From Nocardioides speluncae (GTDB lineage: Bacteria; Actinomycetota; Actinomycetes; Propionibacteriales; Nocardioidaceae), in assembly GCF_003121585.1 (NCBI RefSeq), contig NZ_QEOO01000025.1, forward strand, positions 1 to 64,000: a stretch of DNA of 64,000 nt, given 5' to 3'. How positions within the stretch are numbered: position 1 is the stretch's first letter; each line of letters opens with the position of its first letter. The position numbers and the translations under genes are program-made. Of this stretch, positions 43,077 to 50,257 are shown piece by piece. The notes under the pieces were generated by a model. It was not told the DNA's origin. It did not search any database and saw nothing but the letters and a program-made list of their open reading frames with translations.

Positions 43077-43904
43077 TCAGCCGAGCCAGTCGACGATCGC
43101 GGGGACGACCGTCTGCGGGCGACGGGCCCACTTGAAGTGGTCCGTGGGCTCGTCGGGCGTGAGGTGCAGCCGGGTGACCTCGGCGCCGGTGAGCTTGTCG
43201 GCCAGCGCGTCGACTGCTCGGCGGGGCGCGAAGGTGTCGCCGGTGAGTGAGATGGCGAGGACGGGTACGTCGACCTTGGCGAGCTCGTCCTCGCGGTCCA
43301 CCCGCGGCGAGCCGGTGGCGAAGCGGCCGGTCCGCGCGACCCGGGCCCAGTCGGCCATCACGGTGCGCGCCTCGCGGCCAGCGAAGCCGACCCGCTTGCC
43401 CGGGAAGTGGCCGACCGCCTTGGCGGTGAACCCGAAGAACTGGCTCAGCGGCAGGAACGGCCAGCCGTAGTGACGCCAGTGCACGGCGGCGGAGGCGATC
43501 AGCACCAGGCCGTCGACCTCGCCGGGGTGCTGCGCGGCGTACAGGCTGCAGAGCTGTCCGCCGAGGCTGTGGCCGAGCAGGTGGAGCGCGGCGTCCGGGA
43601 ACCGGTCGCGGACGGCGGCGACGGCCTGGGCGAGGTCCTCGTTGACCATCTCGTCGTATCCGAAGTCGTAGCCGCGCGACGCGTGGCGGCCACCGGACGC
43701 CTCGTGGCCGCGCAGCTCGGAGACGACCGCGGTGAGGCCGGCGAGCTGGAGCGCTGTGGCCAGCCGACCGTAGTAGCCGGCCTTGGTGCCCATCGCGGGC
43801 TGCAGCAGGAAGACCGGAGCGGCGGCGTCGGCCGCGGCGTGCACGGTGAGCTGGAAGCTGGTGCCTTCGGCACGGTCGAGTACAACGGAATCGGGCGTCA
43901 CCAC
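43077..43904 (-). CDS. Alpha/beta fold hydrolase
   Basis: The 275-residue protein has nucleophile motif GHSLGG (about residue 115), an oxyanion-type region QPAMGTKAGYYG and an acidic residue in SLTGDTFAP. A C-terminal histidine lies in PTDHFKWAR. The start is one of two adjacent GTG codons (43904 or 43901). Esterase, lipase or haloalkane-type chemistry cannot be told apart from sequence. It ends four bases from the convergent DUF1330 gene. Confidence 0.85.
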   Translation of the reverse strand: MVTPDSVVLDRAEGTSFQLTVHAAADAAAPVFLLQPAMGTKAGYYGRLATALQLAGLTAVVSELRGHEASGGRHASRGYDFGYDEMVNEDLAQAVAAVRDRFPDAALHLLGHSLGGQLCSLYAAQHPGEVDGLVLIASAAVHWRHYGWPFLPLSQFFGFTAKAVGHFPGKRVGFAGREARTVMADWARVARTGRFATGSPRVDREDELAKVDVPVLAISLTGDTFAPRRAVDALADKLTGAEVTRLHLTPDEPTDHFKWARRPQTVVPAIVDWLG

Positions 43905-44041
43905 TCCAGAATCCCAGAGCGAACGGCCCGAGGATCTGCCGATTAGTGAGGAGCACATCACGCGCAGCGGGTCGAATACCCACCCAATTAGTAACGAATC
44001 GGACCAGATTTCCATACGCAACCCTGCTAATGTCCACGCGC

Positions 44042-44824
44042 ATGGGACGACACGCGAAGGCAAAGAGCCCGTTGTGGGTCCGCAGTCTTCCCGTGATCGG
44101 GGTGGCTCTCGCCGTCGCGCTGATCTGCGGGGTGACCGCCAGCTTCGTCCTCCTCGACAAGCCGAACGAGACGGCGACCGGGCTGAACGACGACAGACTG
44201 ACGTCGTCGAACGGTGGGGAGAACACCACCGGAGTCGAGGAATCGGCCGCCGACACGTCGTCCTCGCCGTCGCGCAAGGCGAAGCCGAAGCGCTCGAAGT
44301 CGTCCGACCCGACCTCCTCGTCGCCGACGGCCAGCGAGCCGCCCAGCCAGAACCCACCGAAGCCGTCCTCGCCGAACACCGGCCCCGGATCGCCGAGCAC
44401 ACCGCCGCGGAACTCACCGTCGGCGCCGACCTCGAGCCCGGCGTCTTCGGCGCCCTCGGGCGTGCAGGGTCAGCTGCTGCGGCTGGTGAACCAGGCCCGT
44501 AACGACGCCGGCTGCGACCCGGTGACGCTCGACTCCCGGCTGACCCGGGCCGCGCAGCTGCACGCCGAGGACATGGAGCAGAACAACTACTTCTCGCACA
44601 GCAGCCAGGACGGCCGGACCTTCGTGGACCGGGCGGAGGACCAGGGGTATCCGTCCCCGTCCGCCGAGAACATCGCCCAGGGCCAGTCCACGGCCAAATC
44701 GGTCTTCGACGCGTGGATGAACTCCAGCGGCCACCGCGCCAACATCGAGAGCTGCACAAGCCGCACCATGGGCATCGGCCACACCGACGCCGAGGACTAC
44801 TGGGTCCAGGACTTCGGCTTCTGA
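44042..44824 (+). CDS. Secreted CAP-domain (SCP/PR-1) protein
   Basis: The 260-residue protein has a membrane anchor or signal (residues 17-41), a long Ser/Pro/Thr-rich linker (about 45-140) and a C-terminal CAP domain (LLRLVNQARNDAGCDPV, RAAQLHAEDMEQNNYFSH, SAENIAQG, SSGHRANI). Bacterial CAP proteins are external and of uncertain role; sterol or lipid binding and spore-coat functions are known. The ATG at 44042 places the hydrophobic segment near the N-terminus. Confidence 0.87.
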   Translation: MGRHAKAKSPLWVRSLPVIGVALAVALICGVTASFVLLDKPNETATGLNDDRLTSSNGGENTTGVEESAADTSSSPSRKAKPKRSKSSDPTSSSPTASEPPSQNPPKPSSPNTGPGSPSTPPRNSPSAPTSSPASSAPSGVQGQLLRLVNQARNDAGCDPVTLDSRLTRAAQLHAEDMEQNNYFSHSSQDGRTFVDRAEDQGYPSPSAENIAQGQSTAKSVFDAWMNSSGHRANIESCTSRTMGIGHTDAEDYWVQDFGF

Positions 44825-44836
44825 CGCTAATGCCGC

Positions 44837-44862
44837 TTCCGCACCGACTCTGACCTGCGGAA
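44837..44862 (+). terminator. Hairpin after the CAP-domain gene
   Basis: TTCCGCA (44837-44843) and TGCGGAA (44856-44862) form a 7-bp stem with a 12-base loop, 12 bases past the CAP gene stop. No T-run is seen. Confidence 0.45.
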
Positions 44863-44953
44863 ACGCTTCACCTGTGGATAACCACCGCTGACTGTCCGTG
44901 CCGTCGGGCACTGTTTCTCGCATGACATGCACCCGGGGGACAGGAGTAGATTC

Positions 44954-45202
44954 ATGATCGTGGCGACGATGAACATCAAGGACCCGGAGGTGCGCCGGCT
45001 CGCTGCCGAACTGGCCGCGCGACGGCATACCTCGATGACCGGCGCCGTGCGCCAAGCGTTGGAGGAGACGCTCGAGCGCGATCGGTCCAGCCGGGCCGGC
45101 ATGGCCGACCGACTGCTGGCTATCGGACGAGAGGCAAGCCGGTTCAAGGATGACTTCCTGACCGACGATGACCTCTACGACGAGCGCGGACTGCCACGAT
45201 GA
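44954..45202 (+). CDS. vapB: VapB-type antitoxin
   Basis: The 82-residue protein begins with a short DNA-binding beta-strand/helix region (MNIKDPEVRRLAAELAARR) of the Rv0623-like antitoxin type and ends with a charged tail that would wrap the toxin. The ATG at 44954 follows GGAG; an ATG at 44969 is possible. It overlaps vapC by ATGA. Antitoxins of this kind also repress their own operon. Confidence 0.87.
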   Translation: MIVATMNIKDPEVRRLAAELAARRHTSMTGAVRQALEETLERDRSSRAGMADRLLAIGREASRFKDDFLTDDDLYDERGLPR

Positions 45203-45579
45203 TCGTTGACTCGTCGGCGCTGGTAGCGATGCTCCGCGATGAGGACGACGCGACGGAGTTCGCTACTGCCATAGAGGCTGCCGAGACTGTCCTGGTTTCA
45301 GCGGCGACCGTCGTCGAGACATCGCTCGTCATTGGGCCGCGAGCCCAATCCCGGCTCGACAAGTTGCTGGCCGAGGCCGAGCTGAAGATTGCCCCGTTCG
45401 ACGCCGAGCAAGCGGCGGCCGCTCGAACGGCCCACCTACGGTATGGCCGTGGCTCGGGCTCGAAGGCACGGCTGAACTTCGGTGACTGCTTCTCCTACGC
45501 GCTCGCGAAGGCGACCGGTCTGCCGCTGCTGTTCAAGGGCGACGACTTCACGCACACCGACATCCGGCCGGCCGCTTAG
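45199..45579 (+). CDS. vapC: VapC-type PIN-domain ribonuclease toxin
   Basis: The 126-residue PIN protein has the expected acidic residues: Asp4 (VDSSAL), Glu40 (VVETSL), Asp96 (NFGDCFSYALAK) and Asp115/116 (KGDDFTHTDI). VapC toxins cut tRNA or rRNA when freed from VapB. All catalytic positions are present, so the pair looks functional. It ends six bases before the convergent methyltransferase gene. Confidence 0.93.
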   Translation: MIVDSSALVAMLRDEDDATEFATAIEAAETVLVSAATVVETSLVIGPRAQSRLDKLLAEAELKIAPFDAEQAAAARTAHLRYGRGSGSKARLNFGDCFSYALAKATGLPLLFKGDDFTHTDIRPAA

Positions 45580-45585
45580 CCCGCC

Positions 45586-47070
45586 CTACTCGGCACCGAG
45601 GAAGCCTTCGGCGACGAGCTCGCGCACGACCGAGGTGTACGCCGTGCGGGTGGCGGCGGGCTCGGCGTCGAGGAGCTGGGCGACTGCGTCCAGGATCTGG
45701 CCCACGGTCAGCTCGCCATCGCAGGTGCCGACCAGCGCCGCCTCGATCGTGTCCGCCTTGCGGGCTCGGCGCAGCCCGCGCTGCTGACGCAGCACGACCG
45801 CCTCGGGGTCGGCCGCGCCCGGCACACCGACGGTCTCCTGCTGGACGTCGGGGCGCACCACCAGCCGGCTCGCGAGCAGGGCCTCGTTGGTCGGCAGCGC
45901 GTCGAGCAGGTCGACGGCATCGCCCCAGGCCGCGATCGTGGGCGCGACCGGATGCTCGACGTCGTACGGCCACTCGTCGAACCGCACCGTCGGCGTACCA
46001 CCGGACCCGGCCCGCCGGCGCAGGTTGATCCAGCCGAAGCCGACGGCCTCGACGCCCTGTTCGTCCAGCCAGGACAGCCAGGTGTCGTAGCGGCGCGGGT
46101 AGTCGTCCGCGCCGTGCCGGCCGGCGTCCTTCAGCCAGAGCTCCACGTACGCCGCCGGGTCCAGCACCTCGCGCTGAACCACGAAAGCGTCGCAGGAGTC
46201 GTCGAGCCAGGAGGTCAGCCGTTCGTCCCAGGGCGTACCGCGCGCGATCACCCAGTTGGCCAGGATCTGGCACCAACCACCGGGCGCCAGGTGGGCGGGT
46301 GCGGTGCGCACGATGTGCTCGACCACCCGGTCACCGGGCAGACCCGAGTCGCGGTAGACCAGCCGCTCCCCTGTCGCCGGCGAGATCACGAACGGCGGGT
46401 TGGTCGCGATCAGGTCGAACGCCTCACCGTGGACCGGATCGAAGAACGACCCCTCGCGCACCTCGATCGCCGGCGCCTCATTGAGCTGCGCGTTCAGCGA
46501 GGTGATCCACAGCGCGCGCCGGTTCACGTCAGTGGCGACGACCTGCCGCGCGTGCCCGGCCAGGTGGAGGGCCTGCACGCCGCAGCCGGTGCCGAGGTCG
46601 AGCGCGCGGCCGACGGGTCGGCGGATCGTCAGCTGCGCCAGCGAGGTCGAGGCACTGGAGATGCCGAGCACGTGGTCGGTGCCGTCGCGGTTGGGCGCAC
46701 CGTCCAGGCCGGGCGTCAGATCGCTGACGATCCAGAGCGGCTGGTCGCCGGCGGCGTAAGGACGCAGGTCGAGCCGTGCCGCCACCTCGCCCACAGACTG
46801 CACCAGCAGGCCCTCGGCACAGAGCCGCTCGACCAGGCCGGGCAGCGCCGCCTCGGCCGCGGCCTGCGAGACCGGTGCCTGGAGCAGGAAGAGCCGGGTC
46901 AGCGTCTCCAGCGGCGAGCCACCCGTCGTACGTCGAAGGCCGGGCGTGGTCTCGTTCCGCGACAACGCAGCGTGTCCCGCCTCGCCGAGCAGCGCGACCA
47001 CCGCGTCGTACGTGAAGTCGGCAGCGGTCAGCGCCGCGCGCAGGCCTGGCGCGAAGTCGAGGTTGCTCAC
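45586..47070 (-). CDS. Class I SAM-dependent methyltransferase with NPPF motif
   Basis: The 494-residue protein has an N-terminal helical domain (1-150), a Rossmann methyltransferase core with LDLGTGCGVQAL (about residue 165) and the catalytic IATNPPFV (about 230), and a C-terminal helical domain (360-494). NPPF/Y motifs methylate exocyclic amino groups of Gln, adenine or guanine, as in HemK and RsmC enzymes. The layout is that of an actinobacterial family of unknown target. The start is GTG at 47070. Confidence 0.83.
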   Translation of the reverse strand: MSNLDFAPGLRAALTAADFTYDAVVALLGEAGHAALSRNETTPGLRRTTGGSPLETLTRLFLLQAPVSQAAAEAALPGLVERLCAEGLLVQSVGEVAARLDLRPYAAGDQPLWIVSDLTPGLDGAPNRDGTDHVLGISSASTSLAQLTIRRPVGRALDLGTGCGVQALHLAGHARQVVATDVNRRALWITSLNAQLNEAPAIEVREGSFFDPVHGEAFDLIATNPPFVISPATGERLVYRDSGLPGDRVVEHIVRTAPAHLAPGGWCQILANWVIARGTPWDERLTSWLDDSCDAFVVQREVLDPAAYVELWLKDAGRHGADDYPRRYDTWLSWLDEQGVEAVGFGWINLRRRAGSGGTPTVRFDEWPYDVEHPVAPTIAAWGDAVDLLDALPTNEALLASRLVVRPDVQQETVGVPGAADPEAVVLRQQRGLRRARKADTIEAALVGTCDGELTVGQILDAVAQLLDAEPAATRTAYTSVVRELVAEGFLGAE

Positions 47071-47114
47071 TCGAGGACCCTACGGCCGCTTGGACCGTCG
47101 GCAACACTGACGCC

Positions 47115-47798
47115 ATGCGCCTCGCCACCATGTTCGCCGCCCTCACCCTGACCACCGCCACCCTCGTCACAGCCGGCTCCGCAACAGCCGCGCCGGCACC
47201 TGCCGAGAAGCCAGTCATCACAAGTCCCGCCGACGCGGAGTGGTACGCCGAGCCCGGCCTCGCCAGCCAGCGGATCCGCGCCAAGATCGTCTTCAACAAG
47301 AACCCGACGAACCAGTTCCAGAGCCGCCTGGTCTGGAAGGTGGAGCGCCGCAACGACGCCGGCAAGTGGCGGGTCATCGAGCGCAAGGTGTGGCGCGCCG
47401 GCAGTGGCCTGCCCGACCAGTGGGGCAAGGACGAGTGCGTCCGCAACCACGGCTGGGCGCCCAACGGCACCTACGCGCCGATCCAGTACGACCAGTACGA
47501 CGGCAGCGTGATCAACGGCCGGGTGTTCTTCCTCGGCGCCAAGCGGTGCACCGACGGCACCATGCGAAGCCAGCTGTTCATCCACTCCGAGGCGAACCCG
47601 GACAACACCCAGTGCGCCGACGCGGCCGGTGACCAGTCCTGCCGCTGGGAGCACCCGGCGATCAACGAGTACAAGTCCAACGGCTGCATCAAGATGGCAC
47701 CCGGTGACATGAAGGCCCTCACCAAGGCCTACCACCGCTACTTCAAGGCCGGCCTGCGCTACCCCACCCGCCAGTTCAAGGTCGACGTCATCGCCTGA
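47115..47798 (+). CDS. Secreted YkuD-like L,D-transpeptidase family protein
   Basis: The 227-residue protein has a signal peptide (1-25, ending ATA) and a domain with FIHSEA and the cysteine motif SNGCIKM, which matches the HGT...S-GCIR signature of YkuD enzymes. The expected role is cross-linking or trimming peptidoglycan through a cysteine thioester. The variant residues around the cysteine (K for R) leave room for a non-enzymatic cell-wall protein. It ends next to the convergent membrane protein gene with no gap. Confidence 0.7.
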   Translation: MRLATMFAALTLTTATLVTAGSATAAPAPAEKPVITSPADAEWYAEPGLASQRIRAKIVFNKNPTNQFQSRLVWKVERRNDAGKWRVIERKVWRAGSGLPDQWGKDECVRNHGWAPNGTYAPIQYDQYDGSVINGRVFFLGAKRCTDGTMRSQLFIHSEANPDNTQCADAAGDQSCRWEHPAINEYKSNGCIKMAPGDMKALTKAYHRYFKAGLRYPTRQFKVDVIA

Positions 47799-48950
47799 TC
47801 ACGGCTTGGGTGCGGTCGTGGCCATCTGCGCGTGGCAACGCCGCCCCGGCGTCCCGTCGCCGATGGAGTAGGCGACCCGCTCGCCGAACAGAGGGATGCA
47901 GGAGTCCACGGTCAGCTCGCGGCGGTTGGCCCCGTCATCGAAGCCGTTGTTGACGCACGAGATGTAGTAGACGTACATCTCGTGCACCTCGGCACCACGC
48001 GCGAGCCGCAGGACCAGGCCCGAGCCTTCGACGTCGTGCAGGCAGGTCTCCGGGCGATCCGGGCCACCGCCGATCGGTGCGTTCTTGATAGCGGCGAGTA
48101 CGTCGTCCGCGGCGGCGCCGGTGAGCTTCCGGGACGCCAGCAGCCAGGGCTGGGAAGTACCGACGCCGATGCCGTACTGACACACACCAATCGTGTCGAT
48201 GTCGTCGATCTCGGCGACATCGAACGGCTCCTTTGGCCCGACCCACCTGTTGGCCTGGATCGGCGAGGTGACCGCGCAACCATTGTGGTCCGCCTCGACC
48301 ACGCGTGCTGACTCGACGATCTCGCGCGCCTCGTCGAGGTGCTCGCTGTCGGTGAGCACCCGGACCTGCGCCAGGCCGACGGTCCGCGCGATGCGTGTCC
48401 AGCCGGCGGCAGTCTCGGTGCCGTCGTCGACCCCGTCGACGCCGGCGTCCGCGAAGCTGACATGGGTCGTCCAGAGCCGTTCGGGTACCTGGCCGCCGAG
48501 CAGGTCCGGCGCACCGTCGCCGCAGTGAATCATGCGAACTCCCCCGCGTGGGACGCCGACGTAGGGCTCGGTGGGGAACCGACCCTCACCGCCCGGCACA
48601 GCGGCACACCAGTCAGAGCCCGGCGCCGCGTCGTAGTCCCACGCCTCCGGCACCTCGACCTGGACGTCGCGGTAGGACTCGTAGCGCCAGCCGTCGGGGG
48701 CCGGCTCGTTGGCGGTCGTGCGGTCAGTCTCACGACCCGGCTCGCTCGCGTCGTCGCGCGACAGGACCACCGCGAGCGCCGTACCGCCCAGGACGGCCAG
48801 CACGCTCGCCGCGGCCACGACGCCGGCCCAGCGGCGGACTCGCGGCCGACCGGTGACCGGTCCGAGCGGGGCGGGCTCGAAGCGGTCGGCGTGCTCAGCG
48901 AAGGCGGCCCGGAAGGCGTCCTCTGCGCGGTCGTCGAGGAGATCACTCAT
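47799..48950 (-). CDS. Membrane-anchored partner of the second SigE-family sigma factor
   Basis: The 383-residue protein has an N-terminal cytoplasmic part, one membrane helix (about residues 41-64) and a large external domain with several cysteines (WCAAVP, MIHCGDG, GCAVTS, GVCQYG, TCLHD, SCVNNG, DSCIP). It overlaps the sigma gene by eight bases, the same layout as at 14.4-15.8 kb. An anti-sigma or sensory role is inferred from that. Confidence 0.75.
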   Translation of the reverse strand: MSDLLDDRAEDAFRAAFAEHADRFEPAPLGPVTGRPRVRRWAGVVAAASVLAVLGGTALAVVLSRDDASEPGRETDRTTANEPAPDGWRYESYRDVQVEVPEAWDYDAAPGSDWCAAVPGGEGRFPTEPYVGVPRGGVRMIHCGDGAPDLLGGQVPERLWTTHVSFADAGVDGVDDGTETAAGWTRIARTVGLAQVRVLTDSEHLDEAREIVESARVVEADHNGCAVTSPIQANRWVGPKEPFDVAEIDDIDTIGVCQYGIGVGTSQPWLLASRKLTGAAADDVLAAIKNAPIGGGPDRPETCLHDVEGSGLVLRLARGAEVHEMYVYYISCVNNGFDDGANRRELTVDSCIPLFGERVAYSIGDGTPGRRCHAQMATTAPKP

Positions 48951-49497
48951 GGCTGGACTCATGGCTCGGCTCGCTTTCGGAGAGCCGCTCGCGCAGGGTG
49001 CGGACGGCGCGGTGGACGTAGGACCGGGCGGTGGCCTCGGGGCAGTCGAGGATCACCGCGATCTGGGGGAACGAGAGATCCTCGTAGAAGCGGAGGACGA
49101 CCGCCGCGCGCTGCTTGGCGGGCAGCTCGGCGCATAGCCGCCACGCCTCGTCGGCGTCGTCGACCGCGTCCGATGCGGACTGCTGCGGGGCGACGTACTG
49201 CTCCGGGTCATCGACGCTGACCAGCCGCCGGTTCTTGCGCCAGCCGGAGATGTTGGCGTTGACGATGCTGCGGCGCACGTACGCTTCGGCAGTGCCACGT
49301 CGCGCCAGCTCCGCCCATCGCGGGTAGGCCTTGCTGAGCGCCTCCTGGACCAGGTCCGGCGCGTCGTTCGCGGAACCGGTGACCAGGTACGCGAACCGCT
49401 GCAGGCCCGGCCCTCGCGCCGCTAACCACGCCGCGAAGTCCCGCGGGTCCGCGGCATCCTCGTCCGGCATTCGTGCCACCTCCGGTTCGACCGTCAT
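48943..49497 (-). CDS. SigE-family (ECF-type) sigma factor, second copy
   Basis: The 184-residue protein has sigma region 2 (FAYLVTGSANDAPDLVQEAL, about residues 35-55) and region 4 (LSFPQIAVILDCPEATARSY, about 143-162). The ATG at 49497 or 49470 may be used. It is cotranscribed with its membrane partner. The two SigE-type modules in this window share layout but are clearly different in sequence. Confidence 0.9.
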   Translation of the reverse strand: MTVEPEVARMPDEDAADPRDFAAWLAARGPGLQRFAYLVTGSANDAPDLVQEALSKAYPRWAELARRGTAEAYVRRSIVNANISGWRKNRRLVSVDDPEQYVAPQQSASDAVDDADEAWRLCAELPAKQRAAVVLRFYEDLSFPQIAVILDCPEATARSYVHRAVRTLRERLSESEPSHESSHE

Positions 49498-49534
49498 ACC
49501 AGTTCCTACGCGACGGCGACCGCTTCTGTTGCAC

Positions 49535-50113
49535 TCAGCCCGGATCCAGATCGGCCGCGCGGTCCACATCACGTCCGGCCGCGAGGTCCGAGCAGTCGAC
49601 CACCCGCAGGTCGGGGTGTCCGGCGAGGAAGGCGCGCGCCCCGCGGTCGGCCTCCGCGGCGGCCACGAACTGCGGCCACCAGTCCCGTCCGCACAGGACA
49701 GGATGGCCCGGCCCCGCGCCGTACTCGGCCCGGGCGAGCACCGCGGGACCGGCCAGCGCAACCAGCCGCGCGACGACGCCGGCACCGACGTCAGGTAGGT
49801 CGACCAGGTGCACCAGCACCGCATCCGGCGCCGGGTCGAGGGTCGCGATCGCCGCCATGCCGGCCCGCAGCGAGGCGCCCATTCCCGACTCCCAGTCGGG
49901 GGCGGTGACTGCGATCCCGGAGTCCGGGAGCAGCCGCCGTACGTCGTCGGCCCTGGCGCCGACCACGACCCGGACCGGCTCGCATCCGCCGGCGGTCAGG
50001 GCATTAAGAGCCCGTACGACGAGCGGCGTGCCGTCGAGCTCGGCCAGCGCCTTCGGGCCGCCGAACCGCCGCCCGGCACCGGCGGCGAGCAGCAGGCCGG
50101 CCACGCGAGTCAC
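49535..50113 (-). CDS. MobA/MocA-like nucleotidyltransferase
   Basis: The 192-residue protein has the N-terminal nucleotide-binding motif LLLAAGAGRRFGGPKALAEL and further family motifs (DLPDVGAGVVARL and GAGPGHPVL). This group transfers CMP or GMP to molybdopterin or acts on related sugars. The four-copy inverted repeat lies just before its start. No other molybdenum-cofactor gene is nearby, so the substrate is uncertain. Confidence 0.82.
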   Translation of the reverse strand: MTRVAGLLLAAGAGRRFGGPKALAELDGTPLVVRALNALTAGGCEPVRVVVGARADDVRRLLPDSGIAVTAPDWESGMGASLRAGMAAIATLDPAPDAVLVHLVDLPDVGAGVVARLVALAGPAVLARAEYGAGPGHPVLCGRDWWPQFVAAAEADRGARAFLAGHPDLRVVDCSDLAAGRDVDRAADLDPG

Positions 50114-50141
50114 GCTCCGACTCTAGCCCCGTCCGTCTGGA

Positions 50142-50256
50142 CGCTGACCGGGCACAAATGGCGCCGGAAATGCGCCGACCGGGCACAAATGGCGGGGGCT
50201 TCCCACCATTTGTGCCCGGTCAGCGTTGCTACCGGACCATTTGCGCCCGGTCGGCG
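50142..50256. repeat. Four-copy nested inverted repeat beside hppA
   Basis: A 20-bp unit, CGCTGACCGGGCACAAATGG, occurs at 50142-50161, with one change at 50173-50192, and inverted at 50206-50225 and 50237-50256. The inner pair can form a 20-bp stem and the outer pair a second, nested one. The element ends one base before the hppA stop codon, so it may terminate or stabilise the hppA transcript. Its structure resembles the REP/BIME elements of enterobacteria. Confidence 0.85.
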
Positions 50257-50257
50257 A

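Noticed and set aside
43903..43922. Third copy of the CTGGA-type 17-bp repeat before the alpha/beta hydrolase gene
   Set aside because: The similarity is partial, with several mismatches, and its position at the start codon does not match the other two copies.
50142..50256. CRISPR array
   Set aside because: The repeats are both direct and inverted with unequal, short spacers, and no cas genes are near. The structure fits nested inverted repeats.
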